The position numbers were made by a program, and so were the translations under genes. The notes beneath the pieces are model-generated. The model searched no databases and was not told where the DNA came from. It was given only the letters and a program-made list of their open reading frames with translations. From contig DATAKL010000059.1 in the NCBI GenBank assembly GCA_036261625.1, positions 62,001 to 126,000 of the forward strand: 64,000 bases of DNA, read 5' to 3'. Positions 52,501 through 61,162 of this stretch are shown piece by piece; position 1 is the first letter of the stretch, and each line of letters opens with the position of its first letter. This stretch comes from JAAXKN01 sp036261625. GTDB lineage: Bacteria > Bacteroidota > Ignavibacteria > Ignavibacteriales > SURF-24.

Positions 52501-55500
52501 TGGCCTCAGAAGAAGGTTGCCAGAGGCGACGAGCAGGTTACAGTGCTCGACTTCCGGTTCGATCCTTCGAGAAGAGGAACTTATAACTATAAACCGAACC
52601 TTGGGCAGAAGGAACAATCCTGGGGCGGTATAATGAAGGCTCTTTCCAATACCGCAAATAACCTTGTAGAAGAGAACATTGAGTTCCTTGAGTTCTGGTA
52701 TCAGATTCCCGATGGCTCAAATACACCGCTTAACAGCAAACTTTACGTTGATTTGGGCAGAATAACAGAAGACGTTATTCCTAACGGGAAGCTGGACACT
52801 GAAGACAAGAATCAGAACGGCCTTATAGATCAGGGTGAAGACAACGGTATGGACGGACTGACTGACATTCAGGAGCCGGGCTATGATCCTGCAAATAATC
52901 CTGATCCTTCGGGAGATAACTACAACTTTTCGCCGGGAATGGATAACTATGAAAACATAAACGGGCAGCAGGGCAATGCTGTTTCCATCGATGCCGGTAA
53001 ACTGCCCGATACGGAAGACTTAAACGGCAACAACTTCCTCGATCAGGTCAACAGTTACTTCCGCTACGAAGTGCCTCTTGATACGAACAGGGCAAACAAT
53101 AAGTTCATAACCGGCGGGGGTAATACCAAGCAAAGCTGGCACCAGATAAGAATACCGTTGAAAGATTATATTGATAAAGTCGGCGACCCAAGTCTCTCAC
53201 TAATCGATTTCATCAGGGTGTGGGTAAACGGCGTCAGCGTGCCGGTCCATATCAGAATTGCCGACTTCAACCTGGTCGGAAATCAGTGGCAGAAAATTGC
53301 TCCTATCGGGGCAGGCGGAAAGCCCAACCTTGATGATACAACCCTTACGCTTTCAGTTGTAAGCGTCGAGGAAAACTCTCCTGAATACCAGAGCCCGAGC
53401 GGTGTGGAAAGAGAAAAAGACAGGAGCAAGCCTGATGAAAACGTTCTCAGGAACGAACAGTCCTTGTCCCTTATCATTAAAGACTTAAAGAAGGGCGATG
53501 AACGCCAGGCTGTTAAATACCAGCGCGCAATGGATCTTTTTAACTATAAGCAGATGAAGCTTTTTGTCCACGGCGATCAGAACCCCGGACCAAATTCAGT
53601 TGCCAACTATGCAAACGACAGCTCCTATGCTTCAGAGGTTTACTTCCGTTTCGGAAGCGATACATCCAACTATTATGAATACCGCCAGCCGGTAAAGCCG
53701 GGGTGGAATGAGATCAGCATTGTTTTTGATCAGCTGACGGCCTTAAAACAGCTGAGAGATTCGGTTAAGACGGCCTTCCAGCGCCCTGTTCCCGGCGCCC
53801 CGGGTGCTTTCTACAGGGTAAGGGGAAATCCAACACTTACGGGTGTATCGTTCTTTATGGTCGGTGTGGCCAACCCGGCCAAAAACGGCAACTCGGATTT
53901 TGTCTCAGGTCAGGTCTGGATTGATGAGCTCCGTGTCATTGGCGCCGACAATACCAAGGGGTGGGCCTACAGCAGTTCTGCCAGTCTGAAACTGGCCGAC
54001 CTGATGACTGTTAACTTCAACATGTCGCAGAAGGATCCTTATTTCCACGGTCTTGCCGACCGCTTCGGCTCCAGGCTTGATGCCAAGAACTGGGGAGTAT
54101 CAATGGATTTCGACGTCTTGAAACTCCTGCCCTTTAACATGCCCGGAAGTAACATCAGGGTGAATTACCAGAGAACCGAGCAAGTAAGCAAGCCTCTCTA
54201 TGTTCCCGGAACCGATATTAAGGTCGATCAGGCGGCCCAGCAGCTGACTGACAAGAGAATACAGGAAGGTACAAGTGCCGGGGATGCTAAAAAGATATCG
54301 GATGATTTTATTTCCAATACCCATACGCTGAATATTTCAGATACCTGGTCGATGTCGGGCATGAAAATAAAAGTTCCTTCAAATTTCTGGCTCGTCAGGG
54401 AAACAATTAACAATCTTTCCTTCAGCTTTAACTACAACAAGACACGCGGCCGCAGTCCGGTCAACTTTGTAAGCCGCAGCTGGGTGTGGAATGCCGGAGT
54501 GAACTATTCGCTTTCATTCGGGCAGAATAACTATTTCTATCCTGCAGATATCCCTGTACTCGGTACAATTCTGCAGCTATTTACAGATTACAGAAACCTT
54601 AAGGTCTATTATACTCCGCAGACGTTGAGTGCAAACCTGACGGCGACGAGAAATTACGGATTTATGCTTTCAAGAGTGCCGAATACGGCACCTAATATCT
54701 CGCGCGACTTTAAGGCAACCAGAAGCGCTGCCTTCAGTTGGAAACTGACTGAAGGAGGATTTTTGAATCCTTCGCTTGCATACAACCTGGATATTTCCTC
54801 TTCACTTGCGTATCTTCTTACAAAGAACGACCAGGATAGAAGGGAAAGTGCAATCTGGGGCGATATCTTTAACGGACAGTTCTTCGGAAAGGACTATCAG
54901 TATAACCAGAGCGTGGACGTGAGGACGAATCCAAGGCTTCCTAGCATCTGGAACCTGAATAATTACTTTAATCTGACCACAGGCTACCGAGTAAGCTATA
55001 CCTGGAACAACAACTTCCAGCAGAAGGAGCTCGGGCGCAGCGCTGCTTTTAATAACAGTATCAGTTTTGCCTTGAAAGTAAGGGTTAAAGCGCTTTTTGA
55101 CCCCCTCTTTAAGGAATCGGAGGAGGAAAAGCAGAACCTGGAGCAGAAGCCTTCGAGAGTGATGACCCCCTCTAAGAACAGGCGCACAAGAGAACGCGGA
55201 GATGAGGAGCAGAGTACTCCTCTTCCGGCTAATACTCAGAACCAGACGAATCAGAACCAGGCGAACCAGAATACTGTTGCTATAAAGGATACTACTCTTG
55301 GCAAAGCCGACAGCAATGCAGTGGCATTTGAAAAGGACAGCCTGCTTAATAAACCGAAGAAAAATCCTTTTAAGGGAATGTTCAAGGCTTTCAAGAGCGG
55401 TCTGCAGTACGTATTATTTGACTACGAATCGGTCAACCTCAATTACACTCAGGACAACACAGTGCAGAAGTCGGGCATCAGGGCTGAAGGTACGGGACTT

Positions 55501-56607
55501 TATAATTTCTGGGGATTTGCACAATTTGGAGGAAACGGACCTACAAGAGCATTTATGCTGGGTTTAAGCCAGAATGTGGGGCCCCGTGCTCTTAATGCAA
55601 ACCTGGGGGATAATTTCTCGCAGAGAAACAACCTGGACTTCAGCACCTCAAGGCCATTATGGGAAGGAGCCCAGATCGATATTAAGTGGAAGGTGGGCTG
55701 GTCTGTAAACAAGAGCACCACGCTTCAGAACGATTCGCTCGGCAATACAAGGGTTATCAATATGGCTTCCACAGGAAGCATAAACCGTTCATTCGTATCG
55801 CTTCCGCCTGTGTTCTTCTTAAGTTTCTTAAACAGCGGCATTAAACGTGTAAATGAACTCTACAAGCCCGAAGAAGGAAACCTTTCGGATGCATTCCTGC
55901 AGGGATTCGAATCGCTTCCGCTGCTTTCTAAGATGCCGTTCCTAAAAGACGTTGCGCGCTTTATTCCAAGACCTAACTGGAGTCTTAACTGGGACGGGCT
56001 GGAGAAGTATTCCATCTTCAAATCATGGGCAAAGAAGGTTTCTCTTACACATGCATACAGTTCAGAGTACTCCGAAGGCTGGAAGATAGATCCCGACGGC
56101 AGACAGGTCACACAGTCGCAGAAGATCTTCTACGGATTCCAGCCCCTTTTAGGACTTAATATGACCTTTAATTCGCTCTGGAACGGAAATCTTTCAGGAA
56201 ACCTAAAATATTCAACAAAAACCGGGTACGACCTGGGTGCATCGACAAAGAATATAACCCAGACAAGTTCGGACGAAATCGGCATTTCGGCTAGCTATTC
56301 CAAGACAGGATTTGACCTGCCGATTTTCGGACTGTCGCTGAAGAACGATATAGAAATTACACTGGCTTATACAAGAAGCAAGAATGCGGTTGTCAACTAT
56401 CTGATGGATCAGTTTACAGAAGGGGGTGTCCCTCAGGATGGAACTGTAAGAACAACCCTGGAGCCCAGAATTAAGTACGTAATAAGCTCAAAAGTGACGC
56501 TTTCCATATTCTACAAACGCTCTTCGGTTCAGCCCGAAGGAGCCGCCAGAATATCGGCAACAACGACCAATGAGGCCGGTCTGGATGTACATATTTCCAT
56601 ACAATAA
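49534..56607 (+). CDS. sprA: SprA, type IX secretion outer-membrane translocon
   Basis: A giant beta-barrel protein (about 2357 residues from 49534; Flavobacterium SprA is of similar size) forming the type IX secretion pore. Family traits are the long soluble repeats at the start, YVDDFEGAKKTIP, WYQIPDGSN, FIRVWVNGV and repeated aromatic beta strands to the C-terminus. A Gln/Asn-rich linker lies near residue 1900. The first canonical start is GTG at 49750, but 70 in-frame codons before it encode a signal peptide (KKVLRESAKLFLFSAAVAYC). No ATG, GTG or TTG exists there, so ATA at 49534 (behind AGGT, six bases) or ATT at 49543 probably initiates. porX follows. Confidence 0.92.
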   Translation: MKPKIKKVLRESAKLFLFSAAVAYCLLAIGFTSQHTVANENLLFAACFDFARTNSAFHYQVPQLENPQNNTTVLKNDVLSEGKSPSFSDTTNTRKDSLKLIQPGNTRSTSQDSLPSGLRKDTLNTNAGALTDTLNKRLEADTTKKPVRLTLLDSLAMRSKDSTARLENFRYKRVDEPYVEFNPKKKSKFFANPSPQLISRTVELDSTGNFVLIKEKIGNEPYKIMLRIPLDEYVKMKMAANNRNIWEDIAYKYELKDKTKDLGALITDITNIDIPLPSVGFLSIFGKKGINIRISGAVDIHGAWRNETTEGITASLLGNTRNEPDFKQTVQINVQGTIGDKLKINADWNTERTFEYENQLKLSYKGYEDEIVQSVEAGNVSLQTSPLVGGSEALFGVKANFQLGPLSLTALASQKKGEVKEIAISGGSTTNEFTLHAYDYSPNHFFIDTVYASTIPELNLFYKYYGNPTPEVDNRYYVKDIEVWKSQTGQIDRAKEKMGIAYINLDSKSKANLNYDNERRDTLPDPGIKQIGRWVRLTEGQDYEIHRETGFITFKTQIQDQDAIAVAYRTEGATTSPDDDRFYGEFVGSEIDTSAAASSKNIVLKLVKPSNLIPKFKTAWKLQLRNIYPVGGRQVNEQGFQFDIVYQQPGSEPQRELVTGGKSVPLLQDFGLDQVSSGNTGGPDGNFDFIPNRTIIPETGEVIFPVLEPFGHDMPKDLPDSLHYQEVYDTTVTFARLKGTLDRFLMKGKYSASSSAVYNLGYVGVVENSVKVTLNGQELKAGEDYVVDYMTGQVTIRNQAALVPGAGLKITYEQNDLFQMASKTLLGMRGELNFSKNTKLGFSALNLNQQTLSDKVRIGEEPLSNSIYGVDFSTAVDLPFVTKGLDKVFSTREMSSFNVKGEFAYISPDPNTKKSTIASDQSQSIAYVDDFEGAKKTIPVGVGYTSWHDLSIPNKMEVFGDSSTSAQMSHKGKSWWYNHLPSDVTVEQIWPQKKVARGDEQVTVLDFRFDPSRRGTYNYKPNLGQKEQSWGGIMKALSNTANNLVEENIEFLEFWYQIPDGSNTPLNSKLYVDLGRITEDVIPNGKLDTEDKNQNGLIDQGEDNGMDGLTDIQEPGYDPANNPDPSGDNYNFSPGMDNYENINGQQGNAVSIDAGKLPDTEDLNGNNFLDQVNSYFRYEVPLDTNRANNKFITGGGNTKQSWHQIRIPLKDYIDKVGDPSLSLIDFIRVWVNGVSVPVHIRIADFNLVGNQWQKIAPIGAGGKPNLDDTTLTLSVVSVEENSPEYQSPSGVEREKDRSKPDENVLRNEQSLSLIIKDLKKGDERQAVKYQRAMDLFNYKQMKLFVHGDQNPGPNSVANYANDSSYASEVYFRFGSDTSNYYEYRQPVKPGWNEISIVFDQLTALKQLRDSVKTAFQRPVPGAPGAFYRVRGNPTLTGVSFFMVGVANPAKNGNSDFVSGQVWIDELRVIGADNTKGWAYSSSASLKLADLMTVNFNMSQKDPYFHGLADRFGSRLDAKNWGVSMDFDVLKLLPFNMPGSNIRVNYQRTEQVSKPLYVPGTDIKVDQAAQQLTDKRIQEGTSAGDAKKISDDFISNTHTLNISDTWSMSGMKIKVPSNFWLVRETINNLSFSFNYNKTRGRSPVNFVSRSWVWNAGVNYSLSFGQNNYFYPADIPVLGTILQLFTDYRNLKVYYTPQTLSANLTATRNYGFMLSRVPNTAPNISRDFKATRSAAFSWKLTEGGFLNPSLAYNLDISSSLAYLLTKNDQDRRESAIWGDIFNGQFFGKDYQYNQSVDVRTNPRLPSIWNLNNYFNLTTGYRVSYTWNNNFQQKELGRSAAFNNSISFALKVRVKALFDPLFKESEEEKQNLEQKPSRVMTPSKNRRTRERGDEEQSTPLPANTQNQTNQNQANQNTVAIKDTTLGKADSNAVAFEKDSLLNKPKKNPFKGMFKAFKSGLQYVLFDYESVNLNYTQDNTVQKSGIRAEGTGLYNFWGFAQFGGNGPTRAFMLGLSQNVGPRALNANLGDNFSQRNNLDFSTSRPLWEGAQIDIKWKVGWSVNKSTTLQNDSLGNTRVINMASTGSINRSFVSLPPVFFLSFLNSGIKRVNELYKPEEGNLSDAFLQGFESLPLLSKMPFLKDVARFIPRPNWSLNWDGLEKYSIFKSWAKKVSLTHAYSSEYSEGWKIDPDGRQVTQSQKIFYGFQPLLGLNMTFNSLWNGNLSGNLKYSTKTGYDLGASTKNITQTSSDEIGISASYSKTGFDLPIFGLSLKNDIEITLAYTRSKNAVVNYLMDQFTEGGVPQDGTVRTTLEPRIKYVISSKVTLSIFYKRSSVQPEGAARISATTTNEAGLDVHISIQ

Positions 56608-56831
56608 TTATTTGTTTGGAAAATCAGTTCTTTTTGGCTAAAATTATGAATATCCTTAAGCAATCCGGACGGAAAATGGAGGGTTCGTATCTCCTTAGAT
56701 GGCTAATATCTCCTCAGGCAGTTAAGGCCGGATGAAGTGAGGTGCGGTATAAATGGAACTTTTATTACAGCCTGTAGTTTATCATTTATACACTCACTTG
56801 GAGTGATCTAAACTTAACCAGGGCAAAAAGA

Positions 56832-58403
56832 ATGAAAAAGAAAATTTTATGGGTTGATGATGAAATAGAGCTTCTCCGCTCTCATATTTTCTTCCTGACG
56901 GAAAAAGGCTATGATGTTTCGACCGTTACCAACGGAGAGGATGCTGTTTCGGAAGTAAAAGACAATGTTTATGACCTGATATTTCTGGATGAAATGATGG
57001 CAGGGCTTGGAGGGCTTCAGACGCTTGCCGAAATCAAGGAGATTAATCCGAATATTCCTGTTGTAATGATAACAAAAAGTGAGGAAGAAACCCTCATGCA
57101 CGACGCAATCGGCGGGAAGATCTCAGATTACCTGATAAAGCCTGTACACCCGAGCCAGGTGCTCTTAGTCTGCAAGAAGATACTGGAGGGGCGGAAGATC
57201 TCGGGCGAGTACGTGGCAAAGGATTACCTGCAGGATTTTAACGAGATATCGCGCTCGGTTATGATGGGGCCCGATTATGATGAATGGATAGATATTTACC
57301 TTAAGCTTGTAAACTGGGAAATGGAACTGGATGTTCATCCTGAAATCGGCCTCAGGCAGACTCTTATAGATCAGAAGAAAGAATGCAATCAGGAATTCAG
57401 CAGGTATGTTGAAAAAAATTACCTGAAGTGGATAAATGCAAGGCCAGGGGCGGATACACCCCTGCTTACGCCTTCAATAGCTAATGATTTTGTGATCAGT
57501 CAGCTCGACGACAGCAGGCGTTCGGTATTCTTCTTTGTTCTGGACTGCCTTAGAATGGATCAGTGGTTCGGAATGGAAAAATACCTCTCCGACTTGTTTA
57601 ATATAGACAGAAAATATTATTATTCTATTCTTCCGACTGCCACGCCTTATGCCAGGAACGCGCTTTTTGCCGGCCTTTACCCGGCCGAGATTGAAAAGTA
57701 TTACCCCAGCCTCTGGCAGGCGGGTAATGACGACGACGAAAGAAGCTGCAATAAGTACGAAAAGGAACTTCTTCAGCTCCTGCTGGACAGGAAGAAAGTC
57801 AAGCTCCGTAACGATCTCAAATATATAAAGATCATTGATCCAGAGGTGGGCCGTAACTTTGAGCAGAACATACTTTCCTACCAGAACAACCATCTTACGG
57901 CTGTAGTGGTTAATTTTCTGGACATGATTGCCCACGGGAGATCGGATTCTGATCTTTTGAAGGAAATAGCGCCCGATGAACCTGCATACCGCTCGCTTAC
58001 GAACAGCTGGTTTGCTCATTCGTCCTTGCTCTCAACGTTCCGCTCTATTGCAAAGATGAAAAATGCCAAGGTAATTATTACAACAGACCACGGCTCAATC
58101 AGAACGCTCAGAGGGGCAAAGGTCTTAGGCGACCGCGAGGCATCAACAAATCTGAGATTTAAGTTCGGACGGAATTTGAAGGTGGATGACAAGCACGCAA
58201 TCTATATTACAAATCCGGCCGAGTATAAGCTTCCCAAACGCGGAGTTACGATAAACTATATTATCGCCAAGGAAGACTACTATTTTGTTTATCCGACTGA
58301 TTACCATAAGTATCTGAGCTATTACAAGGATACATTCCAGCACGGCGGAATTTCAATGGAAGAGATGATTTTACCTTTAATTACAATGGAGACGAAAGCT
58401 TAA
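56832..58403 (+). CDS. porX: PorX, response regulator with PglZ phosphodiesterase domain
   Basis: The 523-residue protein has a receiver domain (about 1-120) with D9-D10, phospho-acceptor D53, T81 and K103, then a helical linker and a PglZ/alkaline-phosphatase-like domain: FVLDCLRMDQW, PTATPYARNALFAG, VVNFLDMIAHG and TTDHGSI hold its metal ligands. This is the arrangement of PorX, the regulator of type IX secretion known from Porphyromonas, where it works with the kinase PorY and the sigma factor SigP. Its place straight after sprA supports the name. No PorY-like gene of ordinary size is in the window. Confidence 0.93.
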   Translation: MKKKILWVDDEIELLRSHIFFLTEKGYDVSTVTNGEDAVSEVKDNVYDLIFLDEMMAGLGGLQTLAEIKEINPNIPVVMITKSEEETLMHDAIGGKISDYLIKPVHPSQVLLVCKKILEGRKISGEYVAKDYLQDFNEISRSVMMGPDYDEWIDIYLKLVNWEMELDVHPEIGLRQTLIDQKKECNQEFSRYVEKNYLKWINARPGADTPLLTPSIANDFVISQLDDSRRSVFFFVLDCLRMDQWFGMEKYLSDLFNIDRKYYYSILPTATPYARNALFAGLYPAEIEKYYPSLWQAGNDDDERSCNKYEKELLQLLLDRKKVKLRNDLKYIKIIDPEVGRNFEQNILSYQNNHLTAVVVNFLDMIAHGRSDSDLLKEIAPDEPAYRSLTNSWFAHSSLLSTFRSIAKMKNAKVIITTDHGSIRTLRGAKVLGDREASTNLRFKFGRNLKVDDKHAIYITNPAEYKLPKRGVTINYIIAKEDYYFVYPTDYHKYLSYYKDTFQHGGISMEEMILPLITMETKA

Positions 58404-58404
58404 A

Positions 58405-58833
58405 GTGGAATATCCTTTTTCGGTTAAAGTAACTTCTGAGGAAGAAACGGCCAGACTGGCCGGGGAATTTTCCAAAACACTTCAGGGCGGGGAAGTTGTA
58501 GCCTTAATGGGCAACCTGGGAGCCGGGAAGACATCTTTTGTCAAACACCTTCTCCGCCAATTCGGCATTGATAACGTGAGCAGTCCTACTTTTGCAATTG
58601 TCAATGAATACGAGGGCAGACTGAATGTAAACCATTTTGATTTTTACAGGATCAATAAGGTTGAAGAGCTTTACGATATAGGTTTTGAGGAGTACCTGAT
58701 GAGAGATGATACGGTAACTTTCATCGAATGGGCAGACCTACTGCCGGAAGTCTTACCGGTCAGAAGAATTGAGATCAGTTTTGTCCTGAATGAGGATTTT
58801 ACGAGGGATATCAGTTTTAATAAGATATCCTGA
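58405..58833 (+). CDS. tsaE: tRNA t6A synthesis ATPase TsaE
   Basis: The 142-residue ATPase helps TsaB-TsaD make N6-threonylcarbamoyl-adenosine in tRNA. The P-loop GNLGAGKTSF is at 36-45 and SPTFAIVNEY at 60-69; FIEWADLLPE is the later conserved stretch. Translation starts at GTG one base after the porX stop. tsaB lies 72 bases further on, so two parts of one complex are neighbours. Confidence 0.95.
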   Translation: MEYPFSVKVTSEEETARLAGEFSKTLQGGEVVALMGNLGAGKTSFVKHLLRQFGIDNVSSPTFAIVNEYEGRLNVNHFDFYRINKVEELYDIGFEEYLMRDDTVTFIEWADLLPEVLPVRRIEISFVLNEDFTRDISFNKIS

Positions 58834-58870
58834 TTGTTCTAAATTATTGTCCGTTAAAAAAGCTAAACAG

Positions 58871-58890
58871 AACCACGCAGGTGGTTTTTA
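58871..58890 (+). terminator. Small hairpin between tsaE and tsaB
   Basis: AACCAC (58871-58876) pairs with GTGGTT (58881-58886) over a four-base loop followed by TTTA. Only six pairs; partial termination is possible. Confidence 0.4.
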
Positions 58891-58905
58891 TATTTGTGGG
58901 AAAAA

Positions 58906-59559
58906 ATGAAAAAATCTGAGAATAAACCGGTTCTGGCCGTGGAAACTTCAGGCGAGCTCTGCTCGGCTGCGGTGTATTTTAACGATGCGAAATTCGCTGA
59001 AACAAATCTGATGTTAAAACATGTTCATTCCGAAAAACTGCTTGACGTTGTTGACGGGGTCCTGAAGTCCTCCGGCACTGTCCTTAGCGACATGGGATCC
59101 ATTGCAGTCTCCGCGGGCCCCGGGTCCTTTACGGGTCTCAGGATCGGGATGTCGGCTGCCAAGGGTCTGGCCATAGGAGCAGGACTTCCCATAATTCCGG
59201 TACCCACATTTGAAGCCCTTGCCTTTCAGGCTTCTTCCTACCTGATGGAAGGTGTAAAATTCATAATTGCAAATAAGGTTAATGTAGAAGAGCTCTACTA
59301 TGCCCGCTTCGTTGCCGCAAAAGAGGGCTATGAGTTTCTTGAAGAGCTGCAGGTAATACAAAAAGACGATCTGGAAGAAAAGATGAAAGACACTTCCATA
59401 GTTTTTGGAAATGGTGTAAAAGCGGGCAGTAAAATGCCCGTAATTTCCCCTTCGGCTTCATTAATTGCAAAATGGGCTTATTTATTTGGAAAAGATTTAT
59501 TAACTTACGACTTTGATTTTCTGGAACCCGCATATCTCAAGAATTTTGTTATCAGGTGA
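58906..59559 (+). CDS. tsaB: tRNA t6A synthesis scaffold TsaB
   Basis: The 217-residue inactive paralogue of TsaD that scaffolds the t6A enzyme. VLAVETSGELCSAAV opens the ASKHA fold and VSAGPGSFTGLRIGMSAAKG at about 68-87 is the TsaB signature. ATG at 58906 is preferred to TTG at 58894, giving the typical start a few residues before the first strand. It nearly touches the DUF1573 gene. Confidence 0.93.
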   Translation: MKKSENKPVLAVETSGELCSAAVYFNDAKFAETNLMLKHVHSEKLLDVVDGVLKSSGTVLSDMGSIAVSAGPGSFTGLRIGMSAAKGLAIGAGLPIIPVPTFEALAFQASSYLMEGVKFIIANKVNVEELYYARFVAAKEGYEFLEELQVIQKDDLEEKMKDTSIVFGNGVKAGSKMPVISPSASLIAKWAYLFGKDLLTYDFDFLEPAYLKNFVIR

Positions 59560-59564
59560 ACAAT

Positions 59565-60272
59565 ATGAAAACAATTTTTACCATGCTTCTGCTTTTTGCA
59601 GGCGTAAGCGTTGCCCAGATTGTAGGGCCTAAGCTTTCTGTCCAGAGCCCGGTCTATAGCTTTGGGGAGATCAGACAGAATATTTTTGTGGAGCACGATT
59701 TTCTTATCTCAAACACCGGCGACGATTCACTCGTGATTGCAGATGTAAGGGCATCCTGCGGATGCACAGCTGCACAGCCCGAAAAAAACGTACTCAAGCC
59801 GGGTGAGAGCGCCAAAATTAACGTCAAGTTTAATACTATCGGCCGCGAAGGGCAGCAGAAGAAGTATGTTTATGTTATGTCAAACGACAGGGAAAATCCT
59901 GAGTTCAGGCTTTCCTTTACTGCCAATGTAGTGCCCGACACACAGACCTCTGGCCCCAGGCTTCAGCTCTCAGAGGCAAAGCACGATTTCGGCCAGATGG
60001 AAGAGGGTAGAATTGCAGGCTGGAAAGTTGACTTTAAGAATATAGGAACCTCTGAGCTGGAAATCAAAGATATAAAGACCTCCTGCGGATGCACGGCTGC
60101 ATCTGTGACAGGAAAGAAGATTAAGCCGGGCGAATCGGGAAGCCTTAGAATAGAATTTGATTCTGCAGGAAAGTCGGGAAAGCTAAGCCGCACGGTTACT
60201 CTTTACACAAACGATTTCAAAGATCCCGAGCAGACAATTGTAATTTATGCAGAAGTAAAAGACAGGAAATAA
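59565..60272 (+). CDS. Exported protein with two DUF1573 domains
   Basis: A 235-residue protein with a signal peptide (about 1-18, ending VSVAQ). Two consecutive DUF1573 domains follow, each Ig-like and each with the motif SCGCTAA (first near 65, second near 173). The repeats are alike also in DNA (TCCTGCGGATGCAC in both), so a tandem duplication is likely. DUF1573 proteins are frequent in Bacteroidota and probably envelope proteins; function unknown. ATG at 59565 follows AGGTG with ideal spacing; a GTG at 59556 overlaps the tsaB stop. Confidence 0.85.
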   Translation: MKTIFTMLLLFAGVSVAQIVGPKLSVQSPVYSFGEIRQNIFVEHDFLISNTGDDSLVIADVRASCGCTAAQPEKNVLKPGESAKINVKFNTIGREGQQKKYVYVMSNDRENPEFRLSFTANVVPDTQTSGPRLQLSEAKHDFGQMEEGRIAGWKVDFKNIGTSELEIKDIKTSCGCTAASVTGKKIKPGESGSLRIEFDSAGKSGKLSRTVTLYTNDFKDPEQTIVIYAEVKDRK

Positions 60273-60278
60273 GCTGAT

Positions 60279-61115
60279 ATGACATGGTTTAAGAGATCCA
60301 AGGAAAACATAGCTTCCGACAGCACGAAACTTGAACTGCCCGACGGCCTTTGGGAAAAGTGCCCCGGATGCGGCGAGATAATTCATAAAAAACAGCTGGA
60401 GATGAACTTCTGGACCTGTACAAAATGCGAGCATCATTTCAGAATCGGCAGCAGCGAGTACGTTTCCTTTCTTTTCGACAAGAACACCTTCAAGGAATAC
60501 GACAAGAAAATGCGTTCGGCCGATCCGCTCGGCTTTACAGACAGCAAGAGATATCCCGACAGAATTAACGATACGATAATGAAAACCGGCCTTAGCGACG
60601 CGGTCAGAACAGGCACGGGAAAGATTGAGGGACGGGAAGTATCTTTTGCATGCATGGATTTTTCTTTCATCGGCGGCTCTATGGGTTCTGTTGTAGGCGA
60701 GAAGATATCGCGCGCAATTGACCGTGCCTACAAGAACAGAATTCCCATGATAATTATTTCTGCAAGCGGGGGAGCCCGTATGATGGAAGGTGCGTTTTCA
60801 CTCATGCAGATGGCAAAGACCAGTTCACGCCTGGCCCGCCTGGCTGATGCCGGCATTCCCTATTTCTCAATTCTTACAGATCCAACTACAGGCGGCACTA
60901 CGGCAAGTTATGCAATGCTTGGAGACGTAAATATTGCCGAACCCAGGGCTTTGATAGGATTTGCAGGTCCGCGCGTAATAAAACAGACCATAGGACGCGA
61001 TCTTCCGGAAGGGTTCCAGACTTCGGAATTCCTGCTTGAAAACGGATTTGTGGACCTGATTGTGCACAGGAAGGATTTAAGAAGTAAACTTGTCAGCCTT
61101 ATAGACTTTTGTTAA
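60279..61115 (+). CDS. accD: Acetyl-CoA carboxylase carboxyltransferase beta subunit
   Basis: The 278-residue subunit transfers the carboxyl group from biotin to acetyl-CoA, the first step of fatty-acid synthesis. The zinc ribbon uses C28, C31, C47 and C50 (KCPGCGEI, WTCTKCEHHF). The carboxyltransferase core includes SASGGARMMEGAFSLMQMAK and GGTTASYAMLGD. accA is not adjacent. It is followed by panC. Confidence 0.96.
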   Translation: MTWFKRSKENIASDSTKLELPDGLWEKCPGCGEIIHKKQLEMNFWTCTKCEHHFRIGSSEYVSFLFDKNTFKEYDKKMRSADPLGFTDSKRYPDRINDTIMKTGLSDAVRTGTGKIEGREVSFACMDFSFIGGSMGSVVGEKISRAIDRAYKNRIPMIIISASGGARMMEGAFSLMQMAKTSSRLARLADAGIPYFSILTDPTTGGTTASYAMLGDVNIAEPRALIGFAGPRVIKQTIGRDLPEGFQTSEFLLENGFVDLIVHRKDLRSKLVSLIDFC

Positions 61116-61120
61116 TGATT

Positions 61121-61156
61121 ATGGTGCGCCGTCCCGGCACCATTGAAGTTTAGGAG
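61121..61156 (+). promoter_or_regulatory. Hairpin, 10-codon open frame and Shine-Dalgarno before panC
   Basis: ATGGTGC (61121-61127) pairs with GCACCAT (61137-61143). The same ATG opens a 10-codon frame ending in TAG at 61151-61153, in the panC frame and overlapping the AGGAG (61152-61156) that serves panC. Ribosomes finishing this frame would stop nine bases before the proposed ATT start. Whether the small frame is translated is unknown. Confidence 0.45.
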
Positions 61157-61162
61157 TTCGCC

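Noticed and set aside
56608..56831. Small RNA or 29-codon peptide between sprA and porX
   Set aside because: Short pairings exist (for example CACTC/GAGTG near 56790) but no convincing structure or family; the small frame at 56646 has no support.
56832..58403. PglZ domain as a sign of a BREX or Pgl phage-defence system
   Set aside because: The domain is fused to a receiver domain and lies beside sprA, the PorX arrangement. No BREX genes (brxA-C, pglX, brxL) are present.
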